Made by a program: the position numbers and the translations under genes. A DNA stretch of 5,893 nucleotides, taken from Nanobdellota archaeon (GTDB taxonomy: Archaea > Nanobdellota > Nanobdellia > Woesearchaeales > B3-WOES). Shown piece by piece: positions 1 through 5,345 of the stretch. Each line of letters starts with the position of its first letter. Positions within the stretch are counted from its first letter, which is position 1. The notes under the pieces are model-generated. The model saw only the letters and a program-made list of their open reading frames with translations. It was not told the DNA's origin and searched no databases. The stretch spans positions 1 through 5,893 of the forward strand of contig JAGLZG010000089.1 of NCBI GenBank assembly GCA_023131705.1, in the 5' to 3' direction.

Positions 1-27
1 GATAAATGCTGTAAAATTTAGCTCCAC

Positions 28-43
28 CAAAAAACTTATATAC
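28..43 (+). promoter_or_regulatory. Archaeal TATA-box promoter of unit 1, leaderless
   Basis: The element reads C-A6-C followed by the heptamer TTATATA (36-42) and a C. The A-run sits where the archaeal BRE lies and the heptamer is a good TATA box. Its centre is about 27 bases before the ATG at 66, the usual TATA-to-start distance in archaea, so transcription should begin at or next to that ATG and give a leaderless message. There is no Shine-Dalgarno sequence before 66, which agrees. The same layout recurs at 3374-3389. Bases 1-27 hold no recognisable feature. Confidence 0.7.
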
Positions 44-65
44 CTATTTCTTTAATTAATGATTT

Positions 66-191
66 ATGTTAAAAAGAGGTCAGTTAGGAGGTCCTTATAG
101 TTTTTTAATAAAGATAATTCTAGTCATAATAATCGCAATTTTACTATTTTTGTTCATAAGGAGGCTTGGAAATGTTTTTATGCCGGGATAA
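66..191 (+). CDS. 41-aa single-helix membrane protein with pilin-like N-terminus
   Basis: This small gene encodes a protein that starts MLKRGQLGGPYSF and continues as a very hydrophobic helix (about residues 14-30) ending in IRRLG. The KRG before the helix matches the class III signal motif of its neighbours, but almost nothing would remain outside the membrane. Arginines on both sides of the helix leave its orientation open. The ATG is about 27 bases after the TATA box and has no ribosome binding site, which suggests leaderless translation. The last 20 bases overlap the next gene, and that gene's Shine-Dalgarno sequence lies inside this frame (codons for Arg-Arg), so the two are probably translationally coupled. 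I do not recognise a family. A short leader ORF serving the downstream genes is the main alternative. Confidence 0.65.
   Translation: MLKRGQLGGPYSFLIKIILVIIIAILLFLFIRRLGNVFMPG
158..164 (+). promoter_or_regulatory. Strong Shine-Dalgarno that decides the start at 172
   Basis: AAGGAGG lies 7 bases before ATG 172 and only 1 base before the in-frame TTG at 166. That spacing makes 172 the start. It is the best ribosome binding site in the window and lies inside the upstream 41-aa gene. Confidence 0.8.
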
Positions 192-1050
192 GAAAGGAAT
201 GGTATTATCTACAATTGTTAATATTGTAATAATCACAATTGCCCTTTTTCTTATAATTGGAATAATAAATCATTTTTTTAGCAAGGCAGAAGGCGCAACA
301 GCAGACTCTATATGCAGAGGCAGTGTTTTGGCAAGGGAAAAATATGCTTTAAGATACTTAGGGGGAACAATAAAGAAGAGTGGACCACCTTTATTATGCA
401 AAACAGAAGATAAAATAATGCCTGAAAAAAAGGGAGATTCAAAAGAGGAAATAAAAAGGGACATATCAAATTTAATTACAAAGACATGGTATATGTTTGG
501 AGAAGGTCTCCCTAAAAATATATTTGATGATTTTATATTTGGAGGGTATTCTTGTTTTGTTAAGTATACAATTTCTGTAAAATCAAATTCAAAATTTAAG
601 TATGGGGATTATATATCAAGAGAAGACCTTTTAAGCTGGCTGAGCCTTAACCCATACAAAGTAGAGGTTAAAGAGACAAAGAATAAAAGATATGCTTGCG
701 AGAAAAAAGGAGGAGTATGTGTTGAAGGGGGTTTATGTTCTTCTGATAAAATGTATTATTCAGACCCTGCCTGGTCGTGCGGAAGAAACCAGATCTGTTG
801 TGTAGACAAGAAGAATTTTATAACTTATATTGATTATATTCAATCTTATGTGGGTGAAGGCAGACTATTCATAACTAATGAAAAATTTGAGCCAGGAGAA
901 ACATATGGCATAGCTTTAGTTAGCCCACATGCTAAATGGTTTAAAGTGTTAGTGGGTGACTTTAATCCAAATGCTAACTATATTATTATAAATAAACTAA
1001 ATGATTTATCAAAATACTGCGTTAAAGTTGAGGATATAGCTGGAAAATGA
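172..1050 (+). CDS. Cys-rich surface protein with class III-like N-terminus and defensin-like six-Cys module
   Basis: The protein has 292 residues. The N-terminus MFLCRDKKG is followed by a hydrophobic helix (about 10-34) starting MVLSTIV, so the rest should face outward. Visible marks outside are C48, a CKT motif (76-78), WYMFGEG (106-112) with C128, and a dense cysteine block at 176-210 spaced C-x6-C-x5-C-x13-C-x5-CC, the order and approximate spacing of beta-defensins. C283 is near the end. I associate the CKT and FGEG pattern with uncharacterised proteins of DPANN archaea, from memory only. The start is ATG 172 rather than TTG 166 because of the Shine-Dalgarno spacing. The stop overlaps the next start as ATGA. 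The helix start resembles that of the gene at 1241 (MVLTTIV), so the two are probably paralogues at least in this part. The biochemical role is unknown. Confidence 0.9.
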   Translation: MFLCRDKKGMVLSTIVNIVIITIALFLIIGIINHFFSKAEGATADSICRGSVLAREKYALRYLGGTIKKSGPPLLCKTEDKIMPEKKGDSKEEIKRDISNLITKTWYMFGEGLPKNIFDDFIFGGYSCFVKYTISVKSNSKFKYGDYISREDLLSWLSLNPYKVEVKETKNKRYACEKKGGVCVEGGLCSSDKMYYSDPAWSCGRNQICCVDKKNFITYIDYIQSYVGEGRLFITNEKFEPGETYGIALVSPHAKWFKVLVGDFNPNANYIIINKLNDLSKYCVKVEDIAGK

Positions 1051-1229
1051 ATATATCAAAAAAACCACGTTTTTTCAATTTTCCCATGAAAAATAAAAAA
1101 GGAGTTGAACTAATTTTTAGCAAGATTATATGGTTTATAATACTCTTGGTCTTTTTAATATTTGTTGCGCTTTGGTACACAGGGTTAAGAAATAAAATAA
1201 CAGATATACTCCTTAATATTTTTCATTAA
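1047..1229 (+). CDS. 60-aa pilin-like membrane protein, nearly all signal and helix
   Basis: The protein begins MNISKKPRFFNFPMKNKKG, then VEL and a long hydrophobic helix (about 23-44), and ends with 16 residues (ITDILLNIFH). The leader carries the FxFPxxxxKKG motif shared with the genes at 2029, 2346 and 4381. Its start overlaps the stop of the previous gene as ATGA, so reinitiation is likely, and no Shine-Dalgarno is visible. The KKG is in place for prepilin-type cleavage, but the only Glu near it is at +2 instead of +5. The short hydrophilic tail leaves no room for a folded domain, so the helix itself must do the work, for instance as a filament core or a partner of the 292-aa protein. Bases 1088-1108 are identical to 2070-2090 in the gene at 2029, which points to a shared origin. 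Confidence 0.85.
   Translation: MNISKKPRFFNFPMKNKKGVELIFSKIIWFIILLVFLIFVALWYTGLRNKITDILLNIFH
1088..1108 (+). repeat. Direct repeat copy A, leader/signal junction
   Basis: These 21 bases are identical to 2070-2090. They encode KNKKGVE, the end of the charged leader and the predicted cleavage site. Flanking sequence is also similar on the 5' side (TTTTTCAATTTTCCC here, TTTTTCCAATTTCC there). The match stops soon into the helix, so the leader is more conserved at DNA level than the rest of the gene. Confidence 0.85.
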
Positions 1230-1240
1230 ACTTAATAAAA

Positions 1241-2032
1241 ATGCACAAAAAACCAAATAAAAGAGCAATGGTTTTAACGACTATTGTATTGATGACATTA
1301 TTAGGTGTATTTTTAATTATCTTTATATCCAGTATAATCATTGGTCCAAATGCATTATTAAAAAAAGCAGCTGATGCAGGAGACTGGATAGCTGATAAGG
1401 TTTTAGGAGAGTTAAGGGAAAAAGAAAAATTAGTCAAGCCTGAAGAAGGAGTCCCTGATAATATAAAACAAAAATATGATGATTTGTATGAAAAACTTAA
1501 CAAAGAATATAGCAATAATGAATGCATTATAACTTATTCAACTATTGAAAAGACCAATGGTTTTTTTATTAAATTATCAAAAGTAGGCAATAATATTTTT
1601 ATGAGACTAGAGAATAGTAAAGGGCAGGTTATGTATCCTAAAGAAATTATTGGTTTAGAGCCTTGTTTGGTTGCTGGAATACAGAATGGAGAAGATGTAG
1701 CTTCTAATTTCTGGCAATATTATATAGAGAAAAATAATGCTTATAAAAATAATCTGAAAATAAAGACTTCTAATAATTTAGTTATATCTGATGCTTCTCT
1801 TTTCTGGGGGAGAACTGGGTTAAGAAAGAGAGCTTATCTAATAGATAAAGAGGATAATGAAGATTATCATATTCATTATCATGGATTGTTGTATAAACCG
1901 GATGATAAGCACATTTGTTTTATACCCACCCAGCGAGGTTATTTGCCAGGTTGTAAAGCTGATGAAGATGGTTTTAGGAATAGCTGTAAAGATGAAATAA
2001 TGAAAATGAGTTTATGTGAGGTTAAAAAATGA
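1241..2032 (+). CDS. Surface protein with class III-like N-terminus, six cysteines and a His cluster
   Basis: The protein has 263 residues. MHKKPNKRA precedes a hydrophobic helix (about 10-34) starting MVLTTIV, close to the helix start of the gene at 172. A charged, probably helical stretch follows (about 40-92), then an outer domain with C95, C142, C226, C238, C249 and C259, enough for three disulfides. HIHYH (210-214) and H224 could bind a metal, but I recognise no known site. The gene starts 11 bases after the previous stop. No Shine-Dalgarno is visible, and a TTAATATT stretch at 1213-1220 is only a weak TATA candidate about 25 bases upstream. It ends in an ATGA overlap with the next gene, as the 172 gene does. 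The function is not recognised. Relation to the 172 gene beyond the helix is uncertain because the outer parts do not align by eye. Confidence 0.9.
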   Translation: MHKKPNKRAMVLTTIVLMTLLGVFLIIFISSIIIGPNALLKKAADAGDWIADKVLGELREKEKLVKPEEGVPDNIKQKYDDLYEKLNKEYSNNECIITYSTIEKTNGFFIKLSKVGNNIFMRLENSKGQVMYPKEIIGLEPCLVAGIQNGEDVASNFWQYYIEKNNAYKNNLKIKTSNNLVISDASLFWGRTGLRKRAYLIDKEDNEDYHIHYHGLLYKPDDKHICFIPTQRGYLPGCKADEDGFRNSCKDEIMKMSLCEVKK

Positions 2033-2343
2033 ATGTGAAAAAGTTTAATTTTTCCAATTTCCATATAGGGAAAAATAAAAAAGGAGTTGAGATGACTTTG
2101 CAGACCATTATAGTTGCAGTGCTTTTACTTGTTGTACTTTTTGTGTTGATAAGTGTGTTTGCAAGGCAGTTTGGAAAAAGCAGCGGAGTAACTGAAAGCA
2201 GGATAGATTGTTTAACACAGGATAAGGATGAAGATGGAGTTGTTGATGCAATAGACAGCTGTTGCCCTAGCCCTAGCGGAAGTGATGTTGATATTAAAGG
2301 CTGTGCAGAAGGAGAAGTGCCACACAGGGATTGTGGTTGTTAA
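2029..2343 (+). CDS. Small pilin-like surface protein with thrombospondin type-3 calcium motif
   Basis: The protein has 104 residues. The leader MNVKKFNFSNFHIGKNKKG is followed by VEM and a hydrophobic helix (about 24-45). The outer part is only about 58 residues. It contains D65-x-D67-x-D69-G-x-x-D73-x-x-D76-x-C78, the exact consensus of a thrombospondin type-3 repeat, an EF-hand-like extracellular calcium site. Six cysteines (61, 78, 79, 92, 102, 104) all lie outside the helix, and the chain ends CGC. The start overlaps the previous stop as ATGA, and GAGGT at 2018-2022 is a reasonable Shine-Dalgarno 6 bases upstream. The leader matches the 60-aa gene at 1047, including 21 identical bases. 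A likely role is a calcium-stabilised surface subunit or connector, which is inference. Confidence 0.9.
   Translation: MNVKKFNFSNFHIGKNKKGVEMTLQTIIVAVLLLVVLFVLISVFARQFGKSSGVTESRIDCLTQDKDEDGVVDAIDSCCPSPSGSDVDIKGCAEGEVPHRDCGC
2070..2090 (+). repeat. Direct repeat copy B, leader/signal junction
   Basis: This is the second copy of the 21-base stretch at 1088-1108, in the same reading frame and at the same place in the protein (KNKKGVE before the helix). It supports duplication of the small gene together with its larger upstream partner. Confidence 0.85.
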
Positions 2344-2345
2344 AT

Positions 2346-3371
2346 ATGAATATGAAAAAATCAAATTTTTTCAATTTCCCTTTGGGAAACAAAAAAGCAA
2401 TAACATATCCTTATGAGTTTTTAGTAGGGTTAATTATAGCTTTGGTTGTATTTATTCCTACTGTCTTGTTTGCTTCCCAATTTTTTAGATTAAGTGACCA
2501 GGCTCTGGATTCTTATAATAAATTTGCTGGTTTAATTGAAAGTGTTGATGAAGGAGAGTTAGAAAGCATACCTTTGTATATGGATAAAGGAACTGCTATT
2601 GTTGGTTTTAGTAAAGATAATGATTTGTTCGTAGTTAAAAACTCTCCTAAGGAAAATGCTGGGATTCTTTTAAAAATGGAAAAATCAGAAAATCTTTGTA
2701 TGGAAGGAAGAGCATGTTTATGTTTATGCAGGAAGGGATTGGAGTTTATTCGTTCTCCCCCCACATTTGAGTGTAAAAAAATGATATGCAATGAATTACC
2801 AGAAAATTTAGATTTTGCAAAAAATATACCTAAAGAAGTAAAAGAGATTAAAACATGGCAACTATATCATGATGGATTCATGATTTATAATGATAAAAAA
2901 GCACCAACAAATCTTGGTTTAATACAATATAAAGATAGACTAAAAACAATTTACATAGAGAGAAAGAATGATAAAATTTATATTTGTGAAAAATCACCTT
3001 GTATAACAGCTGAAATGATAGAAAAGCGAGAAAAAGCTGAGTATAATGAATTTGAATATCATTATTTTGTTGATGATTTGATAGGTGTTGATTATTATCA
3101 TGAAGATGGAGTAGCCGATAGGTTTTATTATATAATTGACCATAAAAAAGATATTTTTGAGGAATATTATTATGAGTATAAGTTTGGAATGGAAGGAGAA
3201 TTTTCTACAAAAATCACCACAGAATCTGCTGATACTTTTGAAAACAGATTAATAGATTATGTAAAAAGGGGCAAATTTGTTAAAATAGACCATTCAAATA
3301 AGGGAGATATGACTAACTTTAATCCAAGCAGCCAGTTAAAAGAAGATGGGAATTTTGGTCCAGTAACTTAA
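2346..3371 (+). CDS. Surface protein with class III-like N-terminus and CLCLC cysteine cluster
   Basis: The protein has 341 residues. The leader MNMKKSNFFNFPLGNKKA is followed by ITYPYE and a hydrophobic helix (about 25-46), with Ala in place of Gly at the predicted cut and Glu at +6. The outer part contains C118, C124-L-C126-L-C128, C143 and C148, then C214 and C219. The alternating CLCLC is unusual and could hold disulfides or a metal. I recall similar motifs in unnamed DPANN proteins but cannot confirm a family. The C-terminal third is rich in Tyr, Glu and Asp. An upstream TTG at 2331 would extend the protein by five residues. ATG 2346 is preferred because MNMKKSNF then lines up with MNVKKFNF of the preceding gene. 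It starts 2 bases after that gene's stop, without a Shine-Dalgarno, and is the last gene before the second promoter. Confidence 0.9.
   Translation: MNMKKSNFFNFPLGNKKAITYPYEFLVGLIIALVVFIPTVLFASQFFRLSDQALDSYNKFAGLIESVDEGELESIPLYMDKGTAIVGFSKDNDLFVVKNSPKENAGILLKMEKSENLCMEGRACLCLCRKGLEFIRSPPTFECKKMICNELPENLDFAKNIPKEVKEIKTWQLYHDGFMIYNDKKAPTNLGLIQYKDRLKTIYIERKNDKIYICEKSPCITAEMIEKREKAEYNEFEYHYFVDDLIGVDYYHEDGVADRFYYIIDHKKDIFEEYYYEYKFGMEGEFSTKITTESADTFENRLIDYVKRGKFVKIDHSNKGDMTNFNPSSQLKEDGNFGPVT
2375..2389 (+). repeat. Perfect 6-bp inverted repeat in the leader codons
   Basis: TTTCCC-TTT-GGGAAA could form a small hairpin about 30 bases after ATG 2346. It encodes FPLGN. Similar but weaker palindromes lie at the same place in the genes at 1047 (1079-1092), 2029 (2058-2073) and 4381 (4410-4425). 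Codon choice for Phe-Pro-x-Gly-Lys can produce this by chance, so a regulatory role is unproven. Confidence 0.5.
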
Positions 3372-3373
3372 CA

Positions 3374-3389
3374 CAAAAAACATATAAAC
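3374..3389 (+). promoter_or_regulatory. Archaeal TATA-box promoter of unit 2, leaderless
   Basis: This reads C-A6-C, then the heptamer ATATAAA (3382-3388), then C, the same 16-base layout as the promoter at 28-43. The TATA centre is about 28 bases before ATG 3413, against 27 for the first promoter. It occupies the largest gap between genes in the window (3372-3412, 41 bases). The match in layout and spacing supports both the promoter and the choice of 3413 as start. Confidence 0.7.
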
Positions 3390-3412
3390 AAATTTTGTTA
3401 GTATATTGTAAT

Positions 3413-4384
3413 ATGGTGAAAATCAAAAATTTTCAACATGCTCAAAAATCAAAGATTTTTGACATGAAAAAAAGAGGAGAATTAACACTATGGTTTATCA
3501 TAGAGATAGTCATGGCTGTATTTGTTGCAGCTTTATTAATAAATATTGCTACAAGATATGGCGAGGGAGATATAAGCAATGAACATACAATTGCAAGGGA
3601 TTTAGCAGTCCAGATAAACACTTTACAGTCAGTCAGCGGAAATGCTTATATTGTCAATACTGCATTAGGAAAATATACTATAAAAGTTAAAGACAACAAA
3701 GTCATGGCTTATATTTCAGAGGCGGATTTTACAAAGCCATATTATTCTTATGTCGCTTCTGTAAATATTAATAATCCATTATTTAAAAAACCAACAAAAC
3801 TTTTAGCAGGGAAATCAGGAAATGATATAGTTGTTGATGATAAAAAAATCAATTTAGACAAGATTTCCTGTCCTTTGGTTAAGATTGAAAAAACAGATAA
3901 TATTGCTTTTGATCCTATTGAAGCAGAAGATATTGATGAGGATTTAACTCTTAACATAGCAGGGGGTGTTAGGGCATATTATAAAAATTCCAAATTAACA
4001 AGGAATGAAGACATAAAAAGAGAGATAGATACAGAGGATGTAGAGAATTCTGATATAATAATTGGAATCAAGCTTGGTTCTTACACTGCTGACAAAAATT
4101 ATGCAAAGGCATATTATCTGATAGATTCATTAAAAAAAGAGGAAAGCAAGAAGATTGGATGCGAGATATTAAACTCTATTTCAGATAAATTTGAGGTAGA
4201 TGGAATTGCGCTTATACCAATAACAAAAGGCAACAATGTGTTTGATATTCTTGACAAAAACAAGCCGTCAGTATTTTTAGATATTGGAAATATGAATAAT
4301 AAAGATGCCTTTAATGATATAACCAACAGAAAAAATGATTTAATAAATTCAATAAAAGGAGGTTTAGACCAATCTTTCAGATGA
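3413..4384 (+). CDS. Membrane-anchored degenerate N-acetylmuramoyl-L-alanine amidase (Amidase_3)-like protein
   Basis: The protein has 323 residues. A 21-residue charged leader ending KKRG precedes a hydrophobic helix (about 24-47). The first outer part (about 58-150) begins ARDLAVQINTLQS and looks beta-rich. The second (about 157-320) follows the order of Amidase_3 motifs: FDP (166-168, for IDPGHGG), DEDLTLNIA (for EKDLNLxIA), LTRNED (for TRDxD), SDIIIGIK (213-220, for ADLFISIH) and PSVFLDIGNMNN (285-296, for PAVLVELGFLSN). The family's zinc His, Glu and second His correspond to a deleted GHGG, an Asp (about D175) and K220, and the catalytic Glu is D290, so amidase activity is unlikely. It may bind a ligand or serve as a scaffold. 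ATG 3413 is chosen from the promoter distance. TTG 3395 and ATG 3464 (MKKRGE) are alternatives. The stop overlaps the next start as ATGA. The fold call is by eye. Confidence 0.85.
   Translation: MVKIKNFQHAQKSKIFDMKKRGELTLWFIIEIVMAVFVAALLINIATRYGEGDISNEHTIARDLAVQINTLQSVSGNAYIVNTALGKYTIKVKDNKVMAYISEADFTKPYYSYVASVNINNPLFKKPTKLLAGKSGNDIVVDDKKINLDKISCPLVKIEKTDNIAFDPIEAEDIDEDLTLNIAGGVRAYYKNSKLTRNEDIKREIDTEDVENSDIIIGIKLGSYTADKNYAKAYYLIDSLKKEESKKIGCEILNSISDKFEVDGIALIPITKGNNVFDILDKNKPSVFLDIGNMNNKDAFNDITNRKNDLINSIKGGLDQSFR
3422..3466 (+). repeat. Imperfect tandem direct repeat, 26-base period, in a gene start
   Basis: Bases 3422-3440 and 3448-3466 match at 16 of 19 positions and both end in ACATG. The period of 26 is not a multiple of three, so the copies are read in different frames. 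The second copy's ATG (3464) is in frame with the gene and the first copy's is not. Inside the region, TCAAAAATC (3442-3450) and GATTTTTGA (3454-3462) form a perfect 9-bp inverted repeat with a 3-base loop, and 3418-3434 contains a 6-bp one (GAAAAT/ATTTTC). Confidence 0.7.
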
Positions 4385-4878
4385 GCATAAAAAAACAAGG
4401 CTGGTTTAGTTTTCCTTTGGGAAAATCAAAAAAAGGGGTTATAGCAGCAGAGAAAATGGTTTTTTACCTATTGTATGCAGTCATAGTTTCAGCTGTTTTT
4501 ATCGGGTTTATAATGGTGGTATCATCTGAATCAGCAGATAAATCAAATATACCGGATGGTTTAGAGGATTATATTTTTTCAAGAAGGTTTTTAGACAGTT
4601 GCTTTGCTTATGAGGATGATGCAAAGGCTTATTCTGGAATAATTGATTTTAATGGATTCAATCAGGACAATCTTGATGCCTGTTATAATGCTGACAGCAA
4701 TGATGCCAAGGCATTTAGATTAACACTGGAAATAAAAGAACAAGGCGTAAAAAAAGAGATTCATACAAAGAACTGGGAGAGTTTTGTTAAAAGGCATTTT
4801 ACAAAAAAGGTTTTGGTTTATTATGATAATAAAATAAATAATGGAGAACTTAAAATTGAAGTGCAAAATCAAAGGTAA
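4381..4878 (+). CDS. Pilin-like surface protein with canonical KKG/Glu+5 signal
   Basis: The protein has 165 residues. The leader MSIKKQGWFSFPLGKSKKG is followed by VIAAE and a hydrophobic helix (about 25-48). Cleavage after G19 would leave Glu at +5, the classic type IV pilin arrangement and the best match in the window. The outer part contains IPDGLEDYIFSRRFLDSCF and a second Cys in LDACYN (C74 and C101, one likely disulfide), then a basic stretch and a beta-like end (VLVYYDN). I recall similar RRFL...CF...CY proteins in DPANN genomes as unnamed families. The start overlaps the preceding stop as ATGA. AAGGAGG at 4356-4362 is 18 bases upstream, too far for normal use. The leader belongs to the FxFPxGxxKKG group of the genes at 1047, 2029 and 2346. 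It is probably a minor filament subunit or related surface protein. Confidence 0.9.
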   Translation: MSIKKQGWFSFPLGKSKKGVIAAEKMVFYLLYAVIVSAVFIGFIMVVSSESADKSNIPDGLEDYIFSRRFLDSCFAYEDDAKAYSGIIDFNGFNQDNLDACYNADSNDAKAFRLTLEIKEQGVKKEIHTKNWESFVKRHFTKKVLVYYDNKINNGELKIEVQNQR

Positions 4879-5344
4879 AAAAGGAATAGTTGATGACTGG
4901 CTGCCTCTGCTAGTTACAATTGTGGCTTTGGTATTTGTAATTTTCTTTGTTTACACAGATATTGCTAAAGAAAAAGAAGCAGATAATTTAGTCAAGGATA
5001 AAATCAATGAAATAGACTCAGAACAGGGCATAGTGAATTTTTTAAGAATGGAATCTAATAAAGGCAATATGGCTGATCTAATAGTTTACTCAACAAATTC
5101 AAAGGATATCAACAGGGATTTTCAGAACATATTTCAGAATATAATTGAAGGAAATCTTGATAATATATTCTCTGATGAAAAGTGCCGCATTGTTCCTTAT
5201 GCATACAGGTTAAAAGAAGACCCATATTATAATTTTGGAGACGAACAACATCATGGAGGATGCACTAATGTTTATCATGATTTTATTTTGCCAGAAGAGG
5301 ATTTTAGGATTTTTAATGTCAGAATAATGAGGAGAATACGATAA
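4841..5344 (+). CDS. Pilin-like surface protein, unknown function
   Basis: The protein has 167 residues. MENLKLKCKIKGKKG precedes IVDDW and a hydrophobic helix (about 21-38), then a charged linker (AKEKEADNLVKDKINEIDS) and an outer domain with IVNFLRMESNKGNMADLIV (64-82), C115 and C141. The xxNFLR...ADLIV pattern recurs, from memory, in unnamed archaeal pilin-like proteins. The gene overlaps the previous one by 38 bases with ATG 4841. TTG 4856 is a real alternative because GGAG at 4843-4846 sits 9 bases before it and would give the shorter leader MKCKIKGKKG. The C-terminus is strongly basic (RIMRRIR). The next gene begins 1 base after the stop, so the two are probably co-translated. Confidence 0.88.
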   Translation: MENLKLKCKIKGKKGIVDDWLPLLVTIVALVFVIFFVYTDIAKEKEADNLVKDKINEIDSEQGIVNFLRMESNKGNMADLIVYSTNSKDINRDFQNIFQNIIEGNLDNIFSDEKCRIVPYAYRLKEDPYYNFGDEQHHGGCTNVYHDFILPEEDFRIFNVRIMRRIR

Positions 5345-5345
5345 A

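Noticed and set aside
1..55. Possible tail of an upstream gene (frames ending at 19-21 or 53-55)
   Set aside because: Too short to tell from chance. The second frame also runs through the TATA box. No recognisable residues.
166..171. TTG 166 as start of the 292-aa gene
   Set aside because: Only 1 base separates it from AAGGAGG, while ATG 172 has the normal 7.
1213..1527. Minus-strand open frame of 104 codons, with other minus-strand frames at 270-464, 2513-2791, 3748-3957, 4114-4398 and 5210-5410
   Set aside because: All lie opposite well-supported genes, have no promoter or ribosome binding site, and encode low-complexity Ser/Leu/Phe/Ile-rich peptides typical of the reverse of AT-rich coding DNA.
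1868..1882. HIHYH as a known metalloprotease or nuclease site
   Set aside because: The pattern does not fit HExxH, HxH nuclease or other motifs I know in context. It is noted only as a possible metal-binding cluster.
2331..2345. TTG 2331 as start of the 341-aa gene
   Set aside because: It would overlap the previous gene and add WLLN residues. ATG 2346 aligns with the leader of the neighbouring paralogue.
3372..3412. Transcription terminator between the two units
   Set aside because: Only a run of four T is present and no hairpin. The gap is better explained by the promoter, and read-through is possible.
4356..4362. AAGGAGG as ribosome binding site for the gene at 4381
   Set aside because: The spacing of 18 bases is too long and no in-frame start lies closer. 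It encodes Lys-Gly-Gly of the upstream protein.
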